From: Spirochaetaceae bacterium
Lineage (GTDB): Bacteria > Spirochaetota > Spirochaetia > SZUA-6 > Bin103
DNA length: 64,000 nt
Assembly (NCBI GenBank): GCA_028818385.1
Contig: JAPPNY010000210.1
Coordinates: 1-64,000, forward strand
Reading direction: 5' to 3'
Positions 47,977-56,282 of the stretch are shown in pieces (positions within the stretch are counted from its first letter, which is position 1; each line of letters starts with the position of its first letter). A program made the position numbers and the translations under genes. Under the pieces are notes generated by a model. It worked only from the letters and a program-made list of their open reading frames with translations. It did no database searches and was not told the origin of the DNA.

Positions 47977-48951
47977 CTACTTCCGATCCGACACCAGCCG
48001 CAGCAGATGCTCCTCGTCGCGGCACTCCAGAGCGGCCTGCACCAGCGCCGCGGTGGAGACGCCCTCCAGTTCCGTCAAGCGCCGCGGCAACGCCGCCGAA
48101 ACCGGCAGCCCCCGCGTCCTGAACACCTGCAACACCGCTGCGCGCCGCGTCTCCACGCGGCCTGCTTCGCGACCTTCCGCACGGCCCTCCATGCGCTCTG
48201 CGCGCAGGAACGGATCGTCATCAGGCCCCGTGCCTTCCGCCGCACCTAGCATCCGCCCGATCCGGCGCAACGCCGCCGTCGTGGCGTCCGACAGCTCGGC
48301 CTCGTTCAAGGCCCGGTGAATCTCCCGTGCCGTCCACCCCGGAAACGCCCGGCTGCTCTGCACGGTGCGATAGCCGTCATCCCCCGGCACGTGAATCGTC
48401 AAGCCGGGCCTCAGTCCCGGCGGCCGGCTCGGCGAAGACTCGTCCGGCACCTCGACCCACACCTCCGGGAAGCCCCACGACTCGTAGAGCGAGAGCTTGC
48501 CGCGGCGTACGTCGGTGGTGTTGTCCACCTCCAGCACGACGTCTGGCAGCACGTCGCTGCCGACCTCGATCGCGGGACCTGCCGGCCGCTCCGCGCGCGG
48601 GTGCAGATACACCGTCTGATCGCCCTCCAGGATGCGCAGACAGGCGCCCTGCTCGTCGCGCATCAGAAGGTCGGCTGCCCCGAGCGTGCCGATCGGCGAT
48701 CCGCGCGTCTGGGCGATCAGGGTCAGCAGCTCGCGAAGGCGTTGCCCCGGGTGTTCGTGGTAAATGCTGACCGGCTCGCACACCATGGCGATCTCCGTCG
48801 TGGCGTCCCAGTACTCGATGCGCCGATCGCAGTCGGCGATCTCCTCCCGCGATATGCGCACCGGGCGACAGCCCGGAAACTCCAGCGACGCCGGCTCGCC
48901 GTGCTCCCCCGGACGCGGGACCGTAGCAACGTGCTGCTCAACCATCGTCAC
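47977..48951 (-). CDS. Uma2-family (DUF820) nuclease-like protein
   Basis: This 324-residue protein of the Uma2/DUF820 family has a PD-(D/E)XK-like fold, common in cyanobacteria and other phyla with no settled role. The core LPDVVLEVDNTTDVRRGKLSLYESWGFPEVWVEVPD contains the catalytic-type D, E and K. A charged EGRAEGREAGRVE segment and a helical tail, as in Rpn/PD-(D/E)XK families, follow from about residue 250. It looks complete. It begins 123 bases from the divergent aldolase gene. Confidence 0.88.
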   Translation of the reverse strand: MTMVEQHVATVPRPGEHGEPASLEFPGCRPVRISREEIADCDRRIEYWDATTEIAMVCEPVSIYHEHPGQRLRELLTLIAQTRGSPIGTLGAADLLMRDEQGACLRILEGDQTVYLHPRAERPAGPAIEVGSDVLPDVVLEVDNTTDVRRGKLSLYESWGFPEVWVEVPDESSPSRPPGLRPGLTIHVPGDDGYRTVQSSRAFPGWTAREIHRALNEAELSDATTAALRRIGRMLGAAEGTGPDDDPFLRAERMEGRAEGREAGRVETRRAAVLQVFRTRGLPVSAALPRRLTELEGVSTAALVQAALECRDEEHLLRLVSDRK

Positions 48952-49074
48952 CTACCATATCGCAGCGTATGGCGCCCGCGCATTCGGGGAGCGATTCGGG
49001 CACCCTGCGCCGCTGAGCCGGCGCGCGCACCGGGTTTGACCTGCGGCAGGCGGCGGGTGTCTGATGTCCGCGCC

Positions 49075-49800
49075 ATGGCAGATGATCAGACCACCCTCAA
49101 GGACAAGGTCCGCTCGGGCGCTCCGCTCCTCGGCGCCGCGGTGCCGATGTTCTCCGACCGCCCCCGGCTGGCGCAACTCGCCGCCCGCCACCGCTACGAC
49201 TGGTTCCAGGTCGACGCCCAGCACTCGGCGTTCGCGGAGGTCAGGCTGCGCGACTTCTGCAAGATCGCCGCCGAGCTGTCGATGCCGGTGGTGCTGCGCA
49301 TCAAGCACACGCGCCTTACCTTCCTGATCGGCAACCTGCTCGACCTGGGCCCGGCCGGCATCGAGGTGCCGCAGGTGGAGCTGGAGGCCACGGTGGACGA
49401 GGCGGTGGCCAACTTCTACTACCCGCCGGACGGCGTGCGCAGCATGGGCGGCCAGGACCGTTATCGCTTCATCGACCAGACGCTCGACGAGTACATCGAG
49501 CTCTGGCACCGCACCGGCGTGCTCGCCATGCAGATCGAGTCCATCACCGCGGCCACCGCGGCGCGCCGCCTGGTCAGGCCCGGGGTCGACTTCGTCACCT
49601 TCGGCCCTTCCGACATGACGCTCGACATACGGCGCTACCCCAACCACGCCCTCAAGACGGTCGAGGACTGCGTCGCCTACGTGGCCAACGACCTGCAGGG
49701 CACCGGTGTGCGCGCCTGCATGCGCGTGGCGGCCGGCGACGACACCTCCCACTTCGAGGAAATGGGGGTGACCATGTTCCTGGAGAACAAGATCCCGTGA
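49075..49800 (+). CDS. HpcH/HpaI-family aldolase
   Basis: This 241-residue class II pyruvate aldolase cleaves 2-keto-3-deoxy acids to pyruvate and an aldehyde. The barrel shows WFQVDAQHSAF, where D-A-Q-H stands for the usual D-x-E-H, VVLRIKHTR with the active-site Arg, GPAGIEVPQVELE with the metal-binding Glu, and MQIESITAA. It starts at ATG 49075 after a long non-coding-like open frame. The stop overlaps the start of the sialidase-like gene. It would close a pathway of dehydratase, kinase and aldolase. Confidence 0.88.
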   Translation: MADDQTTLKDKVRSGAPLLGAAVPMFSDRPRLAQLAARHRYDWFQVDAQHSAFAEVRLRDFCKIAAELSMPVVLRIKHTRLTFLIGNLLDLGPAGIEVPQVELEATVDEAVANFYYPPDGVRSMGGQDRYRFIDQTLDEYIELWHRTGVLAMQIESITAATAARRLVRPGVDFVTFGPSDMTLDIRRYPNHALKTVEDCVAYVANDLQGTGVRACMRVAAGDDTSHFEEMGVTMFLENKIP

Positions 49801-50807
49801 GCTCCGGGGCAGGCGAGCGCTACGTCGCGATCGACAACGTCTGCGCCTGGCCCAATCTGACGCTGCTCGCCGACGGCTCGATCGCCGCGGCCATCTACAA
49901 CCAGCCCGTGCACGGCCGCTGGTACGGCGACGTGGAGTGCTGGGTTTCAACGGACGGCGGCCGCCTGTGGACGCGGCGCAGCGTGCCCGCGCGCGGCGAG
50001 CCGCCGGGCAACCGCATGAACGTCGCCGCCGGACGGACGGCCGCGGGCACCTACGTGGTGCTGGCGTCCGGTTGGTCGCCGGTCCTGGAGCCGGGGGACG
50101 AGAGCCACAGCACGCCACCCGAGGACGGCGTGCTGCGGCCGCTCGTGTGCCAATCGGCCGACCTCGGCCACCAATGGACCTGGGACGGCACCTTGGTGCT
50201 GCCGGACGAGTCGGCACCGGCCCCGGTTCCGTTCGGCGACGTGGTGGAGGGTGGCGGGGGCCTGCTTGCCGCCTCTGCCTATCACCGCTTCCGGCCCGGC
50301 CGCAGAATCGCCTACTTCTACGTCAGCACCGACGGCGGCGCGTCATGGCGGCCGCGCGCCCGCATCGGGGCGGGCGACTGCAGCGAGACGGCGCTGCTCC
50401 ACCTGGGTTCGGGCGAGTGGCTAGCCGCGTGCCGGACGCTGCGCGACGCGCACCTGCGGCTGTTCCGATCGCGCGACGACGGCCTGACCTGGCGTGACGA
50501 AGGACCGCTCACCCTGCCGCGGCAGCATCCCGCGCACCTGCTGCGGGTCGCCGACGGGCGGATCCTCCTCGTCTACGGCATGCGCAACCAGGGCCTCTAC
50601 GGCATCGGCGCCCGTCTCAGCCCGGATGACGGCGCCACCTGGGGGCCGCCCCGCCTGCTGGTCGGCCTGGATGACGCCACCGACGGCGGCTATCCGTCCA
50701 GCGTGCAGATGCCGGACGGGACGATCGTCACCGCCTATTACGCGAACCGCATCGCCTGCCATCGGCGCTACCACATGGGCGTGCTCCGGTGGAGCCTCGA
50801 TGAGTAG
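49797..50807 (+). CDS. Sialidase-like BNR/Asp-box protein
   Basis: This 336-residue six-bladed propeller has at least four Asp-boxes: STDGGRLW, STDGGASW, SRDDGLTW and SPDDGATW. Sialidases remove terminal sialic acid from glycans; the catalytic Arg triad cannot be assigned by eye. No signal peptide. It is coupled to the aldolase by a GTGA overlap, unusual for a sialidase and suggestive of sialic acid or related ketose catabolism. The sequence ends 3 bases from the stop of the next, convergent propeller gene. Confidence 0.82.
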   Translation: MSSGAGERYVAIDNVCAWPNLTLLADGSIAAAIYNQPVHGRWYGDVECWVSTDGGRLWTRRSVPARGEPPGNRMNVAAGRTAAGTYVVLASGWSPVLEPGDESHSTPPEDGVLRPLVCQSADLGHQWTWDGTLVLPDESAPAPVPFGDVVEGGGGLLAASAYHRFRPGRRIAYFYVSTDGGASWRPRARIGAGDCSETALLHLGSGEWLAACRTLRDAHLRLFRSRDDGLTWRDEGPLTLPRQHPAHLLRVADGRILLVYGMRNQGLYGIGARLSPDDGATWGPPRLLVGLDDATDGGYPSSVQMPDGTIVTAYYANRIACHRRYHMGVLRWSLDE

Positions 50808-50810
50808 CCC

Positions 50811-52442
50811 CTACGTGGGGCGGACCGGCTCGAGCCCGGAGGGGGTGACGCGGATGCGCTGCGCGCGGGCCAGGGTCTTGAAGGTGTCCCAGTACACGTA
50901 GAGGACCTCGTCCGGGGCGACCTCGACCATCGAGCCCATCGCCCACAGGCCGGTGTCGATCATCGTGCCCTGGTCCCAGGTCAGCCCGTCGTCGTGGCTG
51001 CAGTGCAGGGTCAGCCCCGGCATGCGGTGGGCGATCAGCAGCGCCCCGGAGGCGGTGCGCACCATGTTGGGCGAGGCGTAGCCGGCGAACGGCCCGCGCA
51101 CCGCCGGTCCCCAGGTGCGGCCTCCGTCGTCCGACCAGCTCTCCCACATCACGGGGGAGTAGATCGGCCGCATGTAGGCGACGATGCGGCCCGAGCCCAG
51201 CTCCGTCGCCGTGCACTCGGTGAGGTCCAGGTTGCCCTCCATCGGCGTGCCGTCGTCGAGGAAGCCGGGCGTGTCGACGTTCACCGGCGCGCTCCAGGTG
51301 GCGCCGTCGTCGTCGCTTCGCGCGCAGAACGCCTGGCAGTGCCAGGAGCCCCAGGTATGGAGCGGCAGCGGGTTTTCGTGCATATCCTTGCCGAGCAGCA
51401 GGAAGGCAAGGACGCCGCCGTCGGCCAGGTTCAGGAAGCCCATCGGCGCCAGGCTCTGCACCGGCGGGTCCTTGGGCGGCCCGACGTGCAGGTTGGTGGT
51501 GCCGGCCTCGCTCCAGGTGCGACCGCGGTCGCCCGAGTCGTACACCAGCTTGTGGTCGGTGCCCGGCAGCATCGCGATCAGGCGTCCCCGCGGGGTGAGG
51601 TGCATGCGCGCCGGTGACCAGGAGCTGGCCAGCTCGCCCAGGCCGAGCGGCTGCAGCTCCGACCAGGTGCGGCCGTCGTCGGCCGAGCGGGTCAGGAACG
51701 GCTGCGCGTGCGCGGTGAGGGCGTCCGAGGTGTCGTCCTGCACGTTCACGAGCATCAGCAGCTCGCCGTCGTCGAAGCGCTTGATGTCGGTCGGCTGCTG
51801 CCAGTACCCGGGTCCGGCCGGCAGCGGGTGCCACCAGTTGGTGGGGTGCTCGAACCCGGGGCGCCAGACCGGCGGCGCGGATCTCCCCTCGACGCGGACG
51901 TTGCCGAGCTCTGCCTTCCCGAACAGATACGCGCCGACCGCGCCGGGGCCGGCGTACGTGCCGTCGCGTACCTCGAAGCGGCCGTAGTCGCCGACGCGCA
52001 CGGTGAAGCGGTCGCCCTGCAGGGTGATCTCGCAGCGCATCCGGATGCCGTTGGTGCTCGGCACCCGTGGGAGCATCTGCAGCCGGATCAGCTCCAGGTA
52101 GCCGGCGTCGCCCATTTTCGACAGCGCCGCCCAGAAGTGCTGCGCGCGCGACGCTTGGCCGCAGTTGGGAAAGTGCACGAGGTAGAAGTGGGACTCGTCG
52201 CGGGCCCGCAGGATGATGCCGGTGTCGCTGTGGCTACGCAGCAGGAAGTCGAAGCTGACCCGGCAGTCCTGCAGGGCGCGGGTGCGGTCGAACGCGAAGT
52301 GCGCGCCCTGCAGGGGGGCGATCTCGGCGTCCGCCAGGTCGGGCGGAATCTTCAGCGCGCCGTCGCCTCCGTCCGTCCAGGCGCCGTTGACGAAATGCCA
52401 ACCCGAGCCGTCGCCGATCGTGAGGGGAGTGGTGGTGGCCAT
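50811..52442 (-). CDS. Two-domain sialidase-like protein with N-terminal lectin-like domain
   Basis: This 543-residue protein has an N-terminal LamG/DUF1080-like beta-sandwich (about residues 1-190; SFDFLLRSHSDTGIILRARDESHFYLVHF). A C-terminal six-bladed propeller follows with Asp-boxes SADDGRTW, SGDRGRTW, SDDDGATW, SDDGGRTW and SHDDGLTW. The layout is that of a sialidase with a glycan-binding module. No signal peptide. It lies on the opposite strand to the aldolase-coupled sialidase, so the two propellers are convergent and probably act on related glycans. Confidence 0.82.
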   Translation of the reverse strand: MATTTPLTIGDGSGWHFVNGAWTDGGDGALKIPPDLADAEIAPLQGAHFAFDRTRALQDCRVSFDFLLRSHSDTGIILRARDESHFYLVHFPNCGQASRAQHFWAALSKMGDAGYLELIRLQMLPRVPSTNGIRMRCEITLQGDRFTVRVGDYGRFEVRDGTYAGPGAVGAYLFGKAELGNVRVEGRSAPPVWRPGFEHPTNWWHPLPAGPGYWQQPTDIKRFDDGELLMLVNVQDDTSDALTAHAQPFLTRSADDGRTWSELQPLGLGELASSWSPARMHLTPRGRLIAMLPGTDHKLVYDSGDRGRTWSEAGTTNLHVGPPKDPPVQSLAPMGFLNLADGGVLAFLLLGKDMHENPLPLHTWGSWHCQAFCARSDDDGATWSAPVNVDTPGFLDDGTPMEGNLDLTECTATELGSGRIVAYMRPIYSPVMWESWSDDGGRTWGPAVRGPFAGYASPNMVRTASGALLIAHRMPGLTLHCSHDDGLTWDQGTMIDTGLWAMGSMVEVAPDEVLYVYWDTFKTLARAQRIRVTPSGLEPVRPT

Positions 52443-52495
52443 GAGCGCAGTGTATGTCAGGCGGCGCCACCCGCACAGAACGAGAAAGGCGAATC

Positions 52496-53596
52496 TTACG
52501 GGCCGCTCGCGTTCTCCGGCAGCGGCACGTGCTCGCGCACGGCGGCGCCGGCCAGCAGATCGCGGAACCGATCGTAGCGGGTGCTGCAGCCGACGACGTA
52601 GCAGTCGTCCTCACGGTACTTGCGGATGCCGGACAGCACCGGCACCGCCAGCCTGCCGTCCGGTTCCGTCAGGGCGGCGTCCCGACCGGGCACGAGCACC
52701 CGGTCGCGGATGTCGCGCACCTCCAGGATTTCGCCGTCCGTGTCGACGTGGGCGGCGTAGTGCGGGTCGGCGAGCCGGCAGCGCGCCCGCGCGTAGAAGC
52801 CGAGCTGCAGTTCGTTCGGCAGCTCCCACAGGAACAGCCGCACGTCGTGGTCGAGGGCAAGGCGCTCCACGAAGCGCGCGCCCCCCAGCACCGGCGCACC
52901 GCTCACCGACAGGTCGTAGTCGTTCTCCACCGGGTGCCGCCAGCCCAGGATGGACGGGATCATCGCTTTCCAGGTCATCGCGCACTGCTCGAACCCCTCG
53001 CCGAAGGCCACGGCGGTGACGGTGCGCGGGTCACAGGTGAAGCCGCGTGCCGCCATCTCGGTCTCCAGGAAGCGGGCGTACAGGTAGTTGTTGGCGATCA
53101 CCTTCAGCGCGCCGGTCCCCCAGGCGTAGCCGTCACGCGCGCACGCGGCCTCGATCTCGTTCCGGATCGGCGCCCGCTGATCCGCCGGGATGCTCGCCCA
53201 GTACGCCGCGCAGCCGGCATGGTCGGGGTCGTGCAGCACGTGACGGATCGGCTCCGGCACGCCGTCCAGGCCGGCCGGCTCGGTGATCACCGCGCCGCGC
53301 TCGACCAGGCACCGGTCGCCCAGCGCGTCGAGCGCGTGCCGCTCCAGGTCGCGCATCAGGCCGCTGTCGCCGATCGGGTGCAGGTACAGCAGCTCGTTCG
53401 GGCGCATGGCCGAGATGAAGTCCTTCTGCAGGGCGACGACCCGGCGCTCGCGGTTGCGCGCGGCGTACCACCAGGAGCGGCGCACGCCGTACGTCTCCAG
53501 GTACTCGGGATCGGGCGCCTCGCTCATGGCCCAGCAGGCCGGATGGAACAGGAAGACGATGCGGTCGATCACGCGCGTGCGGGCCACGGGCGGCAT
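52496..53596 (-). CDS. Unknown-family protein A of a divergent paralogue pair
   Basis: This 366-residue cytoplasmic protein has no family I recognise. Shortly after the start comes IVFLFHPACWAM, then an alpha-rich half (FISAMRPNELLYLHPIGDSG). The core FGEGFEQCAMTWKA and VRLFLWELPNELQLGFYARARCR is shared with its neighbour, as is YDRFRDLLAGAAV at the end. HPxC and GExFExC could form a metal site. It has extra stretches of about 80 residues compared with the partner. Its start is 17 bases from the partner's start on the other strand. The neighbours suggest a glycan link, but no activity can be named. Confidence 0.7.
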   Translation of the reverse strand: MPPVARTRVIDRIVFLFHPACWAMSEAPDPEYLETYGVRRSWWYAARNRERRVVALQKDFISAMRPNELLYLHPIGDSGLMRDLERHALDALGDRCLVERGAVITEPAGLDGVPEPIRHVLHDPDHAGCAAYWASIPADQRAPIRNEIEAACARDGYAWGTGALKVIANNYLYARFLETEMAARGFTCDPRTVTAVAFGEGFEQCAMTWKAMIPSILGWRHPVENDYDLSVSGAPVLGGARFVERLALDHDVRLFLWELPNELQLGFYARARCRLADPHYAAHVDTDGEILEVRDIRDRVLVPGRDAALTEPDGRLAVPVLSGIRKYREDDCYVVGCSTRYDRFRDLLAGAAVREHVPLPENASGP

Positions 53597-53613
53597 GGTA
53601 GCCTGTCCCGCCG

Positions 53614-54468
53614 ATGAGCGGCGGAACCGGGGAGCGCCCCTGCGGCTCCATCATTTTTCTCATCCACCCGTGCTGCTACGAGGTGCTGCCGGACGAGCAG
53701 GTGCGCGCCGACAACCTGGAGCTCTTCGTCCGCATGGAGCGGGAGGTGAAGGAGCGCTGGCTTGCCGATCTGCGCAACCGGCCGGAGCCGACGCTGTTCG
53801 TGCAGCTCGGCGGCCCGCGGTACCTGACCGACGCGGCTGCCGAGGCGCTGGGCGCGCCGTACGCCCTGCGGTTCACCACCGAGTTCGACGGATCGATCAC
53901 CCGCTTCTACGAGGGACTGACAGCCGAGTTCCATCGCCACGTCACGGATCACTGCCTGGCGCTCGACCTGGACACGGTGGCGTCCGAGCTCTGGGGCGAG
54001 TCGTTCGAGGGCTGCGTCCCCGGCTACGGCGGCGCCTTCGCCCAGTATCTGCCGCTCGGTCGGGCGCCGAGGATGCGCTTCGAGATGACCGTGCACGACT
54101 CACGCCTGTTGTACGGCCATCGCGGGTACGAGGTGATCCCGCTGCCCAGCACCGACGTCGAGGCCTGGCTGTTCGAGTTGCCGGACGGCACCGGCGCCGC
54201 CATGTTCCAGGCGCGCCGGCACGCGCAGTGGATCGACCGCCGGCGCATCGGACTCAGGCTCGACGACCGGCGCATCCAGGTGTGCACGAAGCTCGGCCAC
54301 ACGGTGTGGCCTCCCGAGCCGTGGGAGAAGGGCAAGCCGGAGCTGGTCTGCGACTACAGCATGCAGCTCATGGAGTGCATCTGGCGCTGGGTCCGCTCGG
54401 TCGGCATGCCGCTCGACCGCTTCCGGGAGGTCATCGCCGCAGCGGTGGTCCACGACGTCAGCGCTTGA
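53614..54468 (+). CDS. Unknown-family protein B of a divergent paralogue pair
   Basis: This 284-residue protein is a distant paralogue of the adjacent minus-strand protein. It shares, in the same order, SIIFLIHPCCYEV (HPxC), DLDTVASELWGESFEGCVPG (TV...GExFExC), VEAWLFELPDGTGAAMFQARR (DVxxxL(F/W)ELP...F.ARR) and LDRFREVIAAAVV. The shared cysteines and acidic residues hint at a metal or covalent catalytic site. It lacks about 80 residues of its partner. There is no Shine-Dalgarno before ATG 53614. After its end a binding-protein gene starts 107 bases on. No function can be assigned. Confidence 0.72.
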   Translation: MSGGTGERPCGSIIFLIHPCCYEVLPDEQVRADNLELFVRMEREVKERWLADLRNRPEPTLFVQLGGPRYLTDAAAEALGAPYALRFTTEFDGSITRFYEGLTAEFHRHVTDHCLALDLDTVASELWGESFEGCVPGYGGAFAQYLPLGRAPRMRFEMTVHDSRLLYGHRGYEVIPLPSTDVEAWLFELPDGTGAAMFQARRHAQWIDRRRIGLRLDDRRIQVCTKLGHTVWPPEPWEKGKPELVCDYSMQLMECIWRWVRSVGMPLDRFREVIAAAVVHDVSA

Positions 54469-54547
54469 CGGTCACACCGACACCACCGCACCGCGCCTGC
54501 GCTTGAACGTGCCGCTCAGAGGGTCCATGCTCTCCGGAATCGGGAAC

Positions 54548-54562
54548 GCCCGAAACTCGGGC
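54548..54562 (+). promoter_or_regulatory. 5' hairpin before the binding-protein gene
   Basis: GCCCGA and TCGGGC form perfect 6-base arms around AAC, ending 1 base before the Shine-Dalgarno AGGAGGA of the binding-protein gene. It may protect the mRNA or tune translation. An upstream TTGAAC with a 17-base spacer to CATGCT is at best a weak promoter. Confidence 0.35.
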
Positions 54563-54575
54563 TAGGAGGAGACGC

Positions 54576-56201
54576 ATGAAAAGAGCGTTCTACATCGTGG
54601 CACTGCTCGCATTCGCGAGCGTGCTCGGCTGGGCCGCCGGCGAGACCGAAGGCACGGCGATGGAGGAGGGCGGACCGATCACCTTTCCCCTGGAAGAGCA
54701 GATCACCATCACCGTCGCGCTGACCGAGCATCCCAGCGAAGGGGCCTACGAGTGGGCCCAGGACGGGCACCTCGGCTTCCAGTGGCTGCAGGAGCAGACC
54801 AACATCGTGCTCGACGTCACGCAGATCCCGCAGGGAGCGCGCGAGGCCAAGTACAACCTGATGCTGCAGAGCGGGGACCTGCCGGACATGCTGTTCCCGC
54901 AGGGCTCGGGTTGGACGCGGGCCGACTTCGAGTCGTTCGGGGACAAGGGCATCTTCGTGGACATCATGGAGTACAAGGACCTGATGCCGAACTACGCGAA
55001 GCTGGTCGAGGAGGAGCCGAACCTCAATCTCCTGCTCTACGACGGCAAGCTGTACGGCTTCTGGCAGGTCAACCAGTTCTATTTCCCGTTCAACCAGTTC
55101 CTGCCGTACCGGCACGACCTGTGGCAGAAGTACGACCTGCAGCCGGAAACCTGGGACGACATGCATGAAGCCTTCACGCTGCTCAAGAACGAGTTCCCCA
55201 ACTCGTTCCCGGTCGGTCCCTTCACCCAGGGCGGCGTCATCACGCTGATCAACCTGGCGGCGCCGACGTTCCGCACCGGCCCCACCATCTACTACAACCA
55301 CGACGTGGGCGACTGGGTGTACGGCCCGGCGGAGGACAACTACCGGTACTACGTCGAGTACATGGCCAGGCTCTACAGCGAAGGCCTGTTGAATCCTGAT
55401 GCGACCACCACCTCCTATGAGCAGTGGGTGCAGGACTGGATCAACGACAAGACGTTCTTCGCCTGGTGGTGGTCGGCGACCGGCAACTGGTTCATCGAGA
55501 ACCCGGGCAACAACCCCAATTACGGCCCCGGCAAGCACTGGGTAGAGGCGCATCCCGTGCCGCGCATCTCGGCCGACGGGCCGCGCGGCTGGACCGGCAA
55601 CAAGGCGCCGACCAACGTGCATGGACCGCCGTGGCTGATCAACGCCAAGTCCGACTACGTCCGCGAGATCATCGCTCTCAAGGACTTCATCGCCGATCCC
55701 GCGGTCAGCATCCAGATGACGCTCGGGGCGCCCGGCGAGGAGTGGGACATCGTCGACGGCACGTACCGCTTCATCCATCCGGACATCAAGACGCCGTACA
55801 ATCCGGACGGCAAGTGGGCGTCGATCGACTACTACCGCAACGTCTACAACTTCTTCCGGTCGGAGAACAACTTCAGCTCCATCAGCGTGGACGGCATCTT
55901 CTTCGAGCTGCACGACGGCGCCTCCGACGGCGACTACGCGCAGTTCATCCGGGAGAGCTTCATGTACCAGGAGCAGGGCAGCACGCAGACCGACCCGCAG
56001 CCGATCGTGCGCTTCGCCGCCGAGGCTCAGGAGCAGGCCGGCCAGCTCAAGACGATCCTGGACACCTACGCGCACGAGATGACGATCAAGTTCATCTTCG
56101 GCGAGGAGCCGCTGTCCAACTACGACGCCTACAAGGCTCGCCTGGAGGAGCTCGGCACCGGCGACCTGATCGCGCTGTACAAGGAAGCGGCCGGCGGGTA
56201 G
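54576..56201 (+). CDS. ABC importer solute-binding protein, second system
   Basis: This 541-residue family 1 solute-binding protein has a signal peptide (MKRAFYIVALLAFASVLGWAAG) running into ETEGTAMEEGG, a Gly/Glu-rich linker typical of spirochaete-type exported binding proteins. Blocks such as SGDLPDMLFPQGSGW, DLWQKYDLQPETWDDMHEAF and APTNVHGPPWLINAK fit oligosaccharide-binding LplA-type proteins. A perfect Shine-Dalgarno AGGAGGA precedes the ATG. Its permeases are not directly downstream: an antisense gene lies between, then the permeases on this strand. Substrate unknown. Confidence 0.92.
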   Translation: MKRAFYIVALLAFASVLGWAAGETEGTAMEEGGPITFPLEEQITITVALTEHPSEGAYEWAQDGHLGFQWLQEQTNIVLDVTQIPQGAREAKYNLMLQSGDLPDMLFPQGSGWTRADFESFGDKGIFVDIMEYKDLMPNYAKLVEEEPNLNLLLYDGKLYGFWQVNQFYFPFNQFLPYRHDLWQKYDLQPETWDDMHEAFTLLKNEFPNSFPVGPFTQGGVITLINLAAPTFRTGPTIYYNHDVGDWVYGPAEDNYRYYVEYMARLYSEGLLNPDATTTSYEQWVQDWINDKTFFAWWWSATGNWFIENPGNNPNYGPGKHWVEAHPVPRISADGPRGWTGNKAPTNVHGPPWLINAKSDYVREIIALKDFIADPAVSIQMTLGAPGEEWDIVDGTYRFIHPDIKTPYNPDGKWASIDYYRNVYNFFRSENNFSSISVDGIFFELHDGASDGDYAQFIRESFMYQEQGSTQTDPQPIVRFAAEAQEQAGQLKTILDTYAHEMTIKFIFGEEPLSNYDAYKARLEELGTGDLIALYKEAAGG

Positions 56202-56225
56202 CACTCGGCCGGCGTGGAATACAGA

Positions 56226-56260
56226 ACGGCGAGGCTCCCCGCACGGCGGGGCCTCGCCGT
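56226..56260. terminator. Strong hairpin, probable bidirectional terminator
   Basis: ACGGCGAGGC (56226-56235) and GCCTCGCCGT (56251-56260) pair perfectly, with CCCCG/CGGGG inside, so the arms are about 15 bases with one bulge. There is no T-run, so it is a weak intrinsic terminator at best. It lies between the convergent ends of the binding-protein gene and the TIM-barrel gene. Confidence 0.55.
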
Positions 56261-56282
56261 CCTGATCTCGGGCGGCCTTGTT

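Noticed and set aside
48316..49074. N-terminal extension of the HpcH aldolase
   Set aside because: The frame is open by base composition only and is antisense to the Uma2 gene; the aldolase fold begins at ATG 49075.
54500..54535. TTGAAC-17-CATGCT as promoter of the second binding-protein gene
   Set aside because: The -10 matches only 3 of 6 positions; in GC-rich DNA this is not distinguishable from chance.
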